In this document: piece after piece, positions 1 to 10,861 of the stretch
Position numbering within the stretch: position 1 is the stretch's first letter
Layout: every line of letters begins with the position of its first letter
DNA from: Phytophthora colocasiae
Lineage: Eukaryota; Oomycota; Peronosporomycetes; Peronosporales; Peronosporaceae
Assembly: GCA_018806915.1 (NCBI GenBank)
Contig: JAGKQI010000013.1
Span: forward strand, 62,001 to 126,000
Direction of reading: 5' to 3'
Length of the DNA: 64,000 nt
Made by a program: the position numbers and the translations under genes
Notes under the pieces: model-generated
Told to the model about the DNA's origin: nothing
Databases searched by the model: none
What the model saw: the letters and a program-made list of their open reading frames with translations, nothing else

Positions 1-854
1 CGTTGAGAGATTTCTTTTATCGGAAAGTTGCCGGTGACAGGCCTTGACAAGCCAGTTACGCCTGCAGTTGTAGATACTGCATATCCACGGTTTGGTGGGG
101 GAGGGTTACACGGCGCTGCGCGCCTTGGCTACAGTTGGTGTGGTATACACCGGCCAGGTCACACGTCACAGATCTGTGTATGACACTTCATCTCTCACAC
201 GTCACATGTATCCATGTGACGGGGGGATTGGCTGAGAGCCACACATTACATTTTGATCAGGATTTAGTATGCTAGATACTAAATCCATTACATTTAGGAT
301 TAGGGCAATAAAGTCAATAAAAATCAGTTTGCATTTTACATAATTAGTGTTAGTTCCTTTATTATAGGAACACTGATTGTGTGAGTCCCGTATTTAGTGG
401 ACTACTTGATTCTTGTATAGAACCGAAGGCTAGTGCCTTGCAAGCAGGACTCTACGAGTCAACTAAACTTCCTCTGTGCCGTGCACACCTACGCAGCCCC
501 GCTGCACAACAGGTTTGCCTCACCGTGATCGAGGAAGCTGATGTGGAGTAAAACCCAGATCAGGGCGAGAATTTTATATTTGTGTATATGCATGTGAGCA
601 GGGAATTTGATGCCGGAGAAAGGTGATCCTGAATGTCGAGATGGAGATGAAGGAGGATCACGTTCTCAAAATGATGGAGTAGGATGGGAATGGAGATTAC
701 GAGAATCACGAATGGAGGTTACGAGAATCACGAACGGATTACGAAAATTATGAATGGAAATGTGAAGTATGCTAAACAGCCTTAGCTGGGGGTTCCGGGT
801 CCGGACCAAGGGGGAAACCTTGTGCCTTATTGCATGCGATCGCGGTTCCGGCAG
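1..854. other. Non-coding left edge, possible LTR remnant
   Basis: I see no convincing coding region here. The stretch is rich in short perfect stem-loops: an 8-bp stem with a 4-nt loop at 201-220, an 11-bp stem with a 5-nt loop at 260-286, and a 6-bp stem near 354-372. The same style of stem-loop fills the gypsy element at 21.4-29.1 kb, so this may be part of an LTR of a related family cut by the window edge. No LTR boundary or target duplication could be fixed. Confidence 0.3.
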
Positions 855-3657
855 TTAGAGGTCCAAGCACGACTTACGGGGAGGCTGCCCCAGCAGGAGG
901 AGGATCGAACTTGGCAAGAAGAAGGGGAATCCTGTAGCAGGGTGGTTGACTGGGTCACTCCGATACTGGTTACGCCACGGATCCGCCTCATCACACTCCT
1001 CCAGAGCCTCGATCAGGTTCGCTGGCTCTGGAACGTTCGCGTTGGGATCCGCCCGGTTGGCACGCCGAGAGACCACACCGGGATACCAACGAACAGCATC
1101 CACTGTGGGGATGGGGAGGTGAAGGAAGAACAGATCCAGTAAGATGTCGTGGTCGAACCACTGACTGCGCATCATGGTGGGGAAGGAGGCGAGGAATTAG
1201 CGCCAAGCGTACCCAGCGCGACTCCGTCTGGCCTTGCGAGCAGCGTAATACTGCTGCAGTTCGAGATCCGCGACTTGCATGGCAGAGGTGATTTCGAGAT
1301 TGTGGGTAGCCTCCCAAAACGCCTGACGGTGCTGTTCCTCCAGGACGCGATAAGTGACATCCAAGGCCGCGAGAGGGGTTCCCTCCCTCTCATGTAAATC
1401 GAGGTTGAACGTGAGGGAACCCGGATTCGCGAAGTCTTTCCACGGCTCCCGGGCCATCAGATCGAGCACGTTCACGCTCGTGATCAACTCGTTGAGATAG
1501 TCGGTGCCGGGAGCTGGTGCGAGCCCAGCCTGCATCCGAGAAGGGAACAGCCAACCCGAGGGGATCAACAACCGTTTGGCGAAAGAGTTGGCAATCAGGC
1601 CCACGATCGAATACTGCCCGATCACCTGCGGGTCCCACGGTTTGACGTCCGGAGCCGCGAAGGTACGATGCCGATCGTAACCTGGGATGAAAGAGGTGAC
1701 CGGGAACAGAGGTGGTTGGAGCCCGATAGCCGAGAGGAGGCGACGGCAGTGACGGGGAACCCGGGGGCGATCCCGGAGACGACGGGTCCGGTCCATGCTT
1801 GATCCGTCCGGAGACCCCGATCCACGAGCGCCAGAAGATCTGCCTCTCGGAACCTGGCCGGATTCCCTTCGAGCCGACGAAATAGATCGTTGACGAGCCA
1901 TACGTAGGGCATCCTCATCCTCTGATTTCTCCGCTTCACTGGGATGCCCCGATCCAGCCTCCGGACTTGTTCCATTGCCACGGTCAGGGCTCTCTTCCTC
2001 TTCGGACGGCGACGAGAACGGGTGGTCGGGATCGTAGTCGGAGTCGTCCTCTTCTTCGTCCTGAGGATCACCGCATCCTGGCTGATCAGCCGGCACCGGG
2101 ACCTGATCGGGGATCGAAATGTCGGTTTCCTTCTCCCCGGTCTGCCCGGAAGCTTGATCCGCCAACAGATCCAGAGGGCTCGTCGTTGATCCTGCACGAG
2201 CTGGTGTTGCGGGTGGGGCTGGTTTGGCGGACCCGGCAGCTCCGCTGGCAGCAGCACCTGGAGCACGGGCGTGGGGGGGGGGGAAGAACTCCGAACCGGA
2301 CGCTTACGCGCCGAAGGAGAGACAGCGGGGGAAACGGAGGCGCTTCGGGATCTTTTGGTAGCACGGGCCACCCGCCGATCCACAATCCACGAGGACAACC
2401 GGGCAGAAGAACTTCGGCATGATGCAGTTGCTGTTCAGCTTCCGCATAATCGGCGTCCAGCTCCTGGTGAGCCTGTCGGAGCTCGGTGTTCTGCTGCTGG
2501 AGTTGGTTGAGCTCCTGTGTGTCCGCGTCCCGAGCAGAGCGAGCTACGTCGCAGTCCGCGAGAGCTGTTAAGCGGTCTTGGGCGGCAGCGTCCAGGTCGG
2601 CCTGGATTCGATCCCGATCCACCGTAACCCGATCGAGATCACGCATCGCTTGATCCCGGTCGAAGCGGGCCTGATCCCGATCAGTGACAGCCTGATCCCG
2701 CTCGGCGACCGCGGTACGATTCTTGACGGAGAGTTGATCCCGGTCGTACTGAACAATCTCCAGGTTCCCCAAGGCATCCGCCAGATCTTACTCTAAACTG
2801 GAGAAGGCGGCGGTATCGGCAGCCGCGTCTGAGGACGGAACGGGGGGACACGATGCAGGTGCATCCTCCAGAGCGAGATGTGCCCGAGCCAGCTCGGCCT
2901 TACGATCCTCAGCCTCGCGTTCCAGATACGCGATCTCAGCTTGAGCCGTGAGCAATTCCGCTTGGGTCCTGGTCAGCTCCAACCTCAACCGGGCTTCCCC
3001 TGTAGAGGCGTGCGCCTGACTGCCAGGCGCGGCCATAGCAGCCTGCTGACCTGGGAGTGAATCATCCCTCTACCGGCGATCGAGGCTACGCTGAGCGAGA
3101 GTGAGATCGTAGCGCACTGCGGCGAGTTCCCGTTCGCGATCCTGGTGTTTGTCCCGGAGTTCGATCTCGGCCTCCCCTGCCTCGTGGAGTTCGGCCAGTC
3201 GGGAGTCGAGATCCCCAAGCGCAGAGTCTAGCTGCTCCTGGATCCGAACCATTCGCTGCTCGGAATCCCGTCGCTCGGCGTCGTGCTGGGTTTGCTGAGC
3301 TTGCAAGGCGGCGATTGCGTCCCCACTGACGGCACCTCCCAATCGCGACCGCAGACGAGCAAGTTCAGTGTTCAGACGCAGGATCTCCTCTGCCTTGTCG
3401 TCCCGGAAGTGCTCCATGTCCTCAATATCAGACCGCAACCGGCGGGCGGTTTCATCCAAGTGATCCCGATCACGACCCATGGTCTCACGCATCCGTTGAC
3501 TGTGGGCTAATCTCGCCCGTAAGGTGACCAGCTCAGAGCTTACACCGGGAGTGGAGAAGTGTGAGGCGGCGGATTGAGCTGATCGGAGCGAGCGCTCGCT
3601 CGAGGGAGTTCTCGGCGTCGAAGGAGAGCGGGGACGCGAAGGAGGCAAATCAGACAT
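855..3657 (-). pseudogene. Broken coiled-coil ORF of a retroelement
   Basis: A coding stretch starts with an ATG at 3657. It continues through several frames: 3657-3070, 3036-2788, 2772-2086, 2165-1197 and 1175-855. The first half is Ser/Pro-rich and then strongly coiled-coil, with Glu/Arg/Leu heptads and DRDQA-type repeats around 2600-2770. The middle is acidic (near 1950-2080). The end holds a more globular part with a WFDHDILLDLFFLH-like stretch near 1110-1155. At least three frameshifts or stops break it. It lies on the same strand as the gag and protease ORFs. I do not recognise a catalytic domain. It may be a gag-like or accessory protein of the element. Confidence 0.5.
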
Positions 3658-3986
3658 CGTGGAGGGGTGATGGTGCTTGAACGACTTGTGTCCCGGGTGA
3701 CGAGTATGGAAACGAGCCCGAAGTGAGCTGTGTCAGCCCAACTTACGTGCTGGGGGCGGATGTGGTAGAGCGAACGAGAATATTTCCCGGAAATGGAGTG
3801 CCAGCCACAAAGCCGAAGAGAGCCGGAACAAGCGACAGGGGGACCTGTGATACTCAGATCTGAGTCGAATCAGACGAAGGTATGATGGGTCCAGCCCGGG
3901 AACAGGCAACGGAGACAACTGCGGAAGGTCTAGTGGAGCGGTGTTCGTTGGTGATCGGAGTTCTACCGGGTGGAAGAGTAAGAAGA
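3658..3986. other. Gap between coiled-coil ORF and protease
   Basis: This 330-bp stretch has no convincing gene. A minus-strand open frame (3990-3733) is Pro/Leu-rich and shows no motif. In a normal gypsy element the polymerase would follow the protease here, and nothing like it is present. Confidence 0.4.
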
Positions 3987-4703
3987 TCAAGTGTCTGAGC
4001 TCGATCTGGAGTTGATCTCGTACTTAAACGGGAGAGGATCACAACGTGATCCTGCTTCGTCGCCGCCCCGAGAATCGTGATCAGGTTGATAGAAGGTTCC
4101 AGGGCGCCGGGGTGAGCCATGAGCCAAGATCGTGCCCACTTGGGACCCCGCCATCACCGATCGCGCGAGAACACCCTCGAGGATCGCATCACAGTCGGGT
4201 GGCAGATCTTCGCCGACCCAGACCTGGCAGAAATACACCCAGTATCCAGCCAAGGTAATCCTTGTTTTGCCTGCAGCAATGTACATCTGCTCACCAATTC
4301 CGAGGCATTCTTGTGTTTGACTAGTATCAATCTGGGATCTTACCTTACGAGCAAAGGCGGCGTCGATGATCGACACCTCGGATCCCGAGTCAAGAAGCAC
4401 GGTGGACTTGGCGTTGTTGATCTTGCACATTGCCTTGGCCTGCTTGAAGTGTTTGCTGGGGACATGGTACTTCCAGTACTCGCGTGACTCTCCAGGCATG
4501 AGATCCAAGGACATAGCGATCTCGGATCTCTGGTACTCATCGTCTGTAGAGCGGAAGCTTGCAACTCTAGCCGTACGTTTCCCATTAAGTTCACATGTAT
4601 TATCCAATAGATCCATTCGCTTGTTGCTAACTTGATCCATGGCCTTCTTGTTCACAAATGCATAGATATAAGACGTTGAACGCTCGTCTCGTACCGGATT
4701 CAA
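3987..4703 (-). pseudogene. Retropepsin-like aspartic protease region
   Basis: This 238-codon open frame carries LLDSGSEVSIID around its middle, the D-S-G active-site motif of retroviral-type aspartic proteases with the usual hydrophobic residues after it. The family cleaves gag-pol precursors in virus-like particles. It follows the gag C-half after a 14-bp gap in another frame, which fits a frameshifted gag-pro fusion. Downstream the frame ends in low-complexity Arg/Ser sequence without reverse transcriptase. The first codons come from the gag-pro joint and not from a real start. Confidence 0.7.
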
Positions 4704-4717
4704 ATCCGGCGAGCGTT

Positions 4718-5452
4718 CTAGTTTAACATCTTCTCGGCAGCTTCTGGAAGCATATGTTTACTTGGATCGAACCACTGCCGGATGAGGTTGTAGAACACCT
4801 CCATTTGGCACTTGCCGTGATCGTGAAGCTCTCTGCAGCCGCGACATACGAAGAAGCAGCGATCCGACGGATGACACTTCTGGCAGGTGAGGCGCTTCCA
4901 ACAGCCAAGATCCGAATGTTTCCTGGATCCGCAGTGCGAGCAGCGCTGTCCTTTGTTGGAGAAACGTCGTCGACGATCTTGTGACGTTGGATCCGAGCTG
5001 GCTTGGGTTGGATCCGGTTCTTTCTTAGGATCCGAAGTTCCTGTCTTGGTCTCTGCTGATCCAGATGACGTCGAGGTAATCGGTCGCTCACTCGAGGCTG
5101 CTGCGTACGCTCTGCGGAGCTCACCATCGGATCCGGAGTCGTCAGAGTCGGATCCCCCGGGTTCTACGGCTTGCATGGAACGGATCGCACCCGTCGGACC
5201 GGTTGGTTGCGGGGCCGTGGTGGTCTTCGGCCGGAACTTGCTGGATCCTGACAACGGCTTTTTCTGTCTGGATCTCGCGCGATCTCGGGCCCGCAGTACG
5301 TCTTCGAGTTGATCCGCGTCCGCAAGTCGGAGTAATGTCAGTTGGTCTGCCAGATCTGCATCCCCAAGCGTCTCGATGAAGTCTTCGACGTGCTCGCGGC
5401 GAGCTTTGGCATCACCATAATTGGTCATCACTCTCGCACGGAGACCTGCTAC
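4718..5452 (-). pseudogene. gag C-terminal half with zinc finger
   Basis: This is the continuation of the gag protein whose N-half is repeated at 6583-8161 and 9283-10861. It opens with VAGLRARVMTNYGD, the expected continuation of the broken LNV end of the N-half. It contains an acidic Asp/Ser-rich linker and ends with a cysteine-rich zinc-finger region (CSHC, CQKC and CRGC pairs near 4820-4920). Gag packages the element's RNA. An LTR copy (5453-6582) separates it from its N-terminal half, so no full gag can be made from this copy. Confidence 0.7.
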
Positions 5453-6582
5453 TGTGGCGTAGTGGATCCGCTGGAATAAGCAGGGATCCAACGTTCACAC
5501 ACGGCGCCCAGACACTGACTAACGGAGGGGGTACTCCGATAACCGTGGGGTTGCTGAGGCTCACCTTGTGTACCCGTCAGTGGGCGGGATCTGTTCTCTC
5601 AGGAACGGGAGACTGTACACAGGCGTGAGGGCTTGAATGTCCTTGGCGGGGACTTGGGAGGTTGGACTTGCGTGGGTATTCCTGCACACAGGTCCTGGTT
5701 GGGGGGATCTTGGTCTTGAACTCGAAGATCTTGTGGATCCTTGGATCCGGGGTTGCCTTGGTGGGTGTGGGGGTCCTTTTCCTTTCCTTTACTGTCTTGC
5801 TTGCCGCCTCCTGTAGCGGTTGGTCTTGAGGGTGTTGAGAGGTCGAGGGATCCTACGGTTAAGCAATCAACACCGTTGGATCCGGGGTCTTCACTAGCGT
5901 TAGGTAAGCCGGCCAAATCGGGGATCCAGTCTTAGCCGTAGCTAGGTAGGCGTAGTAACTTGCAGGAACACTAAGGGGGGGGGGGGGGCAATACACTATC
6001 CTCTTCCCTTGTCTTAGGTCCTGAAGAAAACCACTTGCGCACTAGAAGGTAAATTCGACTCTCTGATTTATGGCTATCCAGTTTCTCATCCTGTACCCTA
6101 TCTTTCCCATCGCAAATCTCTATCTTGGATCATGCTGGCTCTCCTCCAGCTGCTTCACCATGTTGATGCCCTGAACCTTGAGGATCCGAGTTTGGATCCG
6201 AGGATCTAGCTTCGGGATCCGAGGATCTCGGATCTTGGGGATCTGGCATCTGGATCCGAGGATCTTGGATCTGGATCTCGGGATCTTGGATCTTGGGGAT
6301 CTGACATCTGGATCCGAGGATCTTGGATCTGGATCTCGACGTCTGGGTCCGAGGATTTTTTGGGTCTGAAGGATCCGCACTTAGGACCGCTAGATCCGCA
6401 CTTAGGACTGTGGGATCCGAACTTAGGTCAGCCAGTCCAAGAGGATCCTAACTTAGGGTCCGCCCTAGAGTAGGTACCCAGCTCCAGGTATCTGTCCTTA
6501 TCGTAGCACCACTGTCGCACGTCACCCATCATCGTGGTCGTTCTGCGTCCTGTCCGGCTTGATTTGAATCCACTTCACCACA
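5453..6582 (-). repeat. LTR copy A, inserted in gag
   Basis: This 1130-bp long terminal repeat begins TGTGGTGAAG at 6582 and ends CGCCACA at 5453 when read on the minus strand. It is flanked by CTAC on the plus strand (5449-5452 and 6583-6586), a 4-bp target duplication inside the gag codons. It holds an extended G homopolymer near 5977-5989 and the GATC-rich array at 6181-6420. It is nearly identical to LTR B in its first half (U3 side) and differs more from LTR C there. Confidence 0.8.
6181..6420. repeat. GATC-saturated short-repeat array in LTR
   Basis: About 21 GATC sites fall in 240 bp, mostly in GGATCC, GGATCT and GATCTTGG contexts arranged as degenerate direct repeats. About one would be expected by chance. 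The same array recurs in LTR B at 8881-9120 and, in a diverged and shortened form, in LTR C at about 11580-11790. It lies on the U3 side, where promoter and enhancer repeats of LTR elements usually sit, so a regulatory role is possible but unproven. Confidence 0.75.
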
Positions 6583-8161
6583 CTACGTTCAAACGATACA
6601 AGTATTCCAGTGGCGACTCATCGGATCTCTTACGAGCGTGGTAGTATTGTCACGCCACCGAGACTCCGAAGCCACAGTACTGCGTCTGGAAGGCTTTTAG
6701 CAGATCACTCCATTTCAGCCTTGTAGATCGACTGAGATGTCTGTACCAGTTTCGCGCGGGACCAGTGAGGAGATCTACGAAGGTAAGGCACTTTTCTTCT
6801 TCCGATGCTTGATCTCTCGTGAAGGCTGACTTGACTTTACTAATCCATGATCTTGCTCGTTCCTCGTCGTGACCCTTGCCCGTGAACTCCTTCAGGTCCG
6901 ATATTGCAGAGATCCGGATCCGTTGAATCGTGCTGGATCCTGCCGTAACGGATGCAGCGGTGGTCGTCGCCGTACGCCGTGGAGCTAATCCGTCAAGGTC
7001 GTCAGGGTCATACTCCCAGTTCTCAGGGTGTGATCCTACTGACTCCATCTCGACGTCCCGATACACAGGATCCGCAGCTCGCGTCGTGGCTCGTGGAACC
7101 GTAGTCATCTGCCGTTCCTTCAAGACCTTGTCCATTGCTGATTGGAAGTAGGACTGCAGTCCGTCGGTGGATGCACGCGGCTGATCCACGGCACGGGGCC
7201 GATCATGCAGGGCATCCCGCGTTCGTGCTGGCTTAGCATCCGGGACATCAGTCGGCATACGGGCTACCAGCATCGCGGCACCTGTAGGGCCGAGTGCCAT
7301 ACGTCGAGATTCGGACGAAATGTTGGATCCTGCTTCAGACTCCGCCGAGGCGTATCGGGAGGATCCAGTCTGATACTCAGGGAACGTTAGCTTGGACACC
7401 AGATCCCGGGTCGCTCGTCGTTCACCAACGAGGGGCTTCAGTCGGTTGAATAATGAAGCCGCTGCGATACGGATCCTGTCGTGGTCCAAGCGGAAAAGTG
7501 AGTCCCCATCGAAAGCTCCTGCCGCGAAACCAGCTTCCTCTAACAGGCGGAGGAGGTCCAAAGCGCTGTCTAGACTGTTCGTAGACTGCGCCGGCGCCGT
7601 GATCGGGCCGGTGAGGGATCCAACCAACTGGGGTTGTAGGATCCTCATCACCGGGTCTTCTCGGAGGAAGTCCTCGAGCGCGATCCGGCGATACGAAGCC
7701 TCCAGTTGGGTCGACGACCACTCCGATTTCACCACCGGCTTCTCATCGACATCAGATCCTGGGGCCCTCAGCTTCTTCCGCGCAGTCTTCGTCTTCTTCT
7801 TCGACGTTTTACCACCTGAGATCTGCGCGGGGGTGGTGGTGGTGGATGAAGATCCAACAGCTTTCGTTGCTGAATCCTCACCCGGCGGACCAAAACCCGC
7901 GTTCCAATCCGCGGGGGTCCCCGAAGGGACCTGGGGAGGAGGGGGAGGTTTTTCTTCCGAGTCCGTTGCCAGACTCGCCTCCTTCCTGTCGACAGAGCTC
8001 CTCCCAGGGCTCTGTCGATCCGTGGATCTAGCGATCAGCGGTGCTGACGGCGATCCAACGACCGTCGGCACTTCTTCTCCCGGTTCTTCCTTCACTTGTA
8101 CAGGCTCTTCGGACTCACGGTGATATCCGCCGTCCCCAAAAGATCCGGGCACGCGTACCAT
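6583..8161 (-). pseudogene. gag N-terminal half, second tandem copy
   Basis: The ATG is at 8161, directly after LTR B, and begins MVRVPGSFGDGGY. A Glu/Pro/Ser-rich N-terminus is followed by a retrotransposon gag domain near 6650-6900 (FTGKGHDEERARSW, then a FVDLLTGPARNWYR stretch). A TGG-to-TGA change at about 6650 stops this copy before the LTR junction, where the first copy reads Trp. By eye, this nonsense change and one Pro/Leu change (near 7208) are the only differences from the other copy, so the duplication is very recent. Confidence 0.75.
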
Positions 8162-9282
8162 TGTGGTGTAGTGGATCCGCTGGAATAAGCAGGGATCCAA
8201 CGTTCACACACGGCGCCCAGACACTGACTAACGGAGGGGGTACTCCGATAACCGTGGGGGTTGCTGAGGCTCACCTTGTGTACCCGTCAGTGGGCGGGAT
8301 CTGTTCTCTCAGGAACGGGAGACTGTACACAGGCGTGAGGGCTTGAACGTCCTTGGCGGGGACTTGGGAGGTTGGACTTGCGTGGGTATTCCTGCACACA
8401 GGTCCTGGTTGGGGGGATCTTGGTCTTGAACTCGAAGATCTTGTGGATCCTTGGATCCGGGGTTGCCTTGGTGGGTGTGGGGGTCCTTTTCCTTTCCTTT
8501 ACTGTCTTGCTTGCCGCCTCCTGTAGCGGTTGGTCTTGAGGGTGTTGAGAGGTCGAGGGATCCTACGGTTAAGCAATCAACACCGTTGGATCCGGGGTCT
8601 TCACTAGCGTTAGGTAAGCCGGCCAAATCGGGGATCCAGTCTTAGCCGTAGCTAGGTAGGCGTAGTAACTTGCAGGAACACTAAGGGGCAATACACTATC
8701 CTCTTCCCTTGTCTTAGGTCCTGAAGAAAACCACTTGCGCACTAGAAGGTAAATTCGACTCTCTGATTTATGGCTATCCAGTTTCTCATCCTGTACCCTA
8801 TCTTTCCCATCGCAAATCTCTATCTTGGATCATGCTGGCTCTCCTCCAGCTGCTTCACCATGTTGATGCCCTGAACCTTGAGGATCCGAGTTTGGATCCG
8901 AGGATCTAGCTTCGGGATCCGAGGATCTCGGATCTTGGGGATCTGGCATCTGGATCCGAGGATCTTGGATCTGGATCTCGGGATCTTGGATCTTGGGGAT
9001 CTGACATCTGGATCCGAGGATCTTGGATCTGGATCTCGACGTCTGGGTCCGAGGATTTTTTGGGTCTGAAGGATCCGCACTTAGGACCGCTAGATCCGCA
9101 CTTAGGACTGTGGGATCCGAACTTAGGTCAGCCAGTCCAAGAGGATCCTAACTTAGGGTCCGCCCTAGAGTAGGTACCCAGCTCCAGGTATCTGTCCTTA
9201 TCGTAGCACCACTGTCGCACGTCACCCATCATCGTGGTCGTTCTGCGTCCTGTCCGGCTTGATTTGAATCCACTTCACCACA
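8162..9282 (-). repeat. LTR copy B, middle of tandem array
   Basis: This 1121-bp LTR has the same ends as the other two copies (TGTGGTGAAG and CACCACA). It is joined on one side to the leader and ATG of a gag copy and on the other to the broken gag end (plus-strand CTAC at 9283-9286). Its G tract is short (4 G, near 8684). It matches LTR A in the U3 half and both other copies in the U5 half, as expected for a recombinant between them. Confidence 0.8.
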
Positions 9283-10861
9283 CTACGTTCAAACGATACA
9301 AGTATTCCAGTGGCGACTCATCGGATCTCTTACGAGCGTGGTAGTATTGCCACGCCACCGAGACTCCGAAGCCACAGTACTGCGTCTGGAAGGCTTTTAG
9401 CAGATCACTCCATTTCAGCCTTGTAGATCGACTGAGATGTCTGTACCAGTTTCGCGCGGGACCAGTGAGGAGATCTACGAAGGTAAGGCACTTTTCTTCT
9501 TCCGATGCTTGATCTCTCGTGAAGGCTGACTTGACTTTACTAATCCATGATCTTGCTCGTTCCTCGTCGTGACCCTTGCCCGTGAACTCCTTCAGGTCCG
9601 ATATTGCAGAGATCCGGATCCGTTGAATCGTGCTGGATCCTGCCGTAACGGATGCAGCGGTGGTCGTCGCCGTACGCCGTGGAGCTAATCCGTCAAGGTC
9701 GTCAGGGTCATACTCCCAGTTCTCAGGGTGTGATCCTACTGACTCCATCTCGACGTCCCGATACACAGGATCCGCAGCTCGCGTCGTGGCTCGTGGAACC
9801 GTAGTCATCTGCCGTTCCTTCAAGACCTTGTCCATTGCTGATTGGAAGTAGGACTGCAGTCCGTCGGTGGATGCACGCGGCTGATCCACGGCACGGGGCC
9901 GATCATGCGGGGCATCCCGCGTTCGTGCTGGCTTAGCATCCGGGACATCAGTCGGCATACGGGCTACCAGCATCGCGGCACCTGTAGGGCCGAGTGCCAT
10001 ACGTCGAGATTCGGACGAAATGTTGGATCCTGCTTCAGACTCCGCCGAGGCGTATCGGGAGGATCCAGTCTGATACTCAGGGAACGTTAGCTTGGACACC
10101 AGATCCCGGGTCGCTCGTCGTTCACCAACGAGGGGCTTCAGTCGGTTGAATAATGAAGCCGCTGCGATACGGATCCTGTCGTGGTCCAAGCGGAAAAGTG
10201 AGTCCCCATCGAAAGCTCCTGCCGCGAAACCAGCTTCCTCTAACAGGCGGAGGAGGTCCAAAGCGCTGTCTAGACTGTTCGTAGACTGCGCCGGCGCCGT
10301 GATCGGGCCGGTGAGGGATCCAACCAACTGGGGTTGTAGGATCCTCATCACCGGGTCTTCTCGGAGGAAGTCCTCGAGCGCGATCCGGCGATACGAAGCC
10401 TCCAGTTGGGTCGACGACCACTCCGATTTCACCACCGGCTTCTCATCGACATCAGATCCTGGGGCCCTCAGCTTCTTCCGCGCAGTCTTCGTCTTCTTCT
10501 TCGACGTTTTACCACCTGAGATCTGCGCGGGGGTGGTGGTGGTGGATGAAGATCCAACAGCTTTCGTTGCTGAATCCTCACCCGGCGGACCAAAACCCGC
10601 GTTCCAATCCGCGGGGGTCCCCGAAGGGACCTGGGGAGGAGGGGGAGGTTTTTCTTCCGAGTCCGTTGCCAGACTCGCCTCCTTCCTGTCGACAGAGCTC
10701 CTCCCAGGGCTCTGTCGATCCGTGGATCTAGCGATCAGCGGTGCTGACGGCGATCCAACGACCGTCGGCACTTCTTCTCCCGGTTCTTCCTTCACTTGTA
10801 CAGGCTCTTCGGACTCACGGTGATATCCGCCGTCCCCAAAAGATCCGGGCACGCGTACCAT
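9283..10861 (-). pseudogene. gag N-terminal half, first tandem copy
   Basis: The ATG is at 10861, one base inside the primer-binding-site candidate that follows LTR C. The open frame runs about 530 codons to the LTR B junction, ending WQYYHARKRSDESPLEYLYR and then LNV before the LTR adds a stop. The gag domain sits near the end, and the N-terminal half is low-complexity with Lys-rich and Ser-rich stretches. The zinc-finger half is only present beyond LTR A, so this is a truncated gag. Confidence 0.75.
10845..10860 (-). promoter_or_regulatory. Candidate primer-binding site
   Basis: One base after the CACCACA end of LTR C the minus strand reads TGGTACGCGTGCCCGG. It starts with TGG, the complement of a tRNA CCA tail, at the position expected for minus-strand priming. 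The tRNA was not identified. The same sequence follows LTR B (8145-8160). After LTR A it is missing, because gag C-half follows directly. Confidence 0.5.

Noticed and set aside
855..3657. Coiled-coil ORF as a host gene
   Set aside because: It has several frameshifts, lies directly next to retroelement gag-protease on the same strand, and shares the element's GATC-rich style.
5599..5916. 105-codon frame on minus, present in all three LTR copies (also at 8309 and 11009)
   Set aside because: It has no ATG start, is Pro/Asp/Gln-rich low complexity, and is conserved only because the LTR copies are recent duplicates.
7392..8123. 243-codon plus-strand frame opposite gag (also 10092-10823)
   Set aside because: It is a shadow of the gag frame: Ser/Arg/Asp-rich, with no motif and no independent conservation signal.
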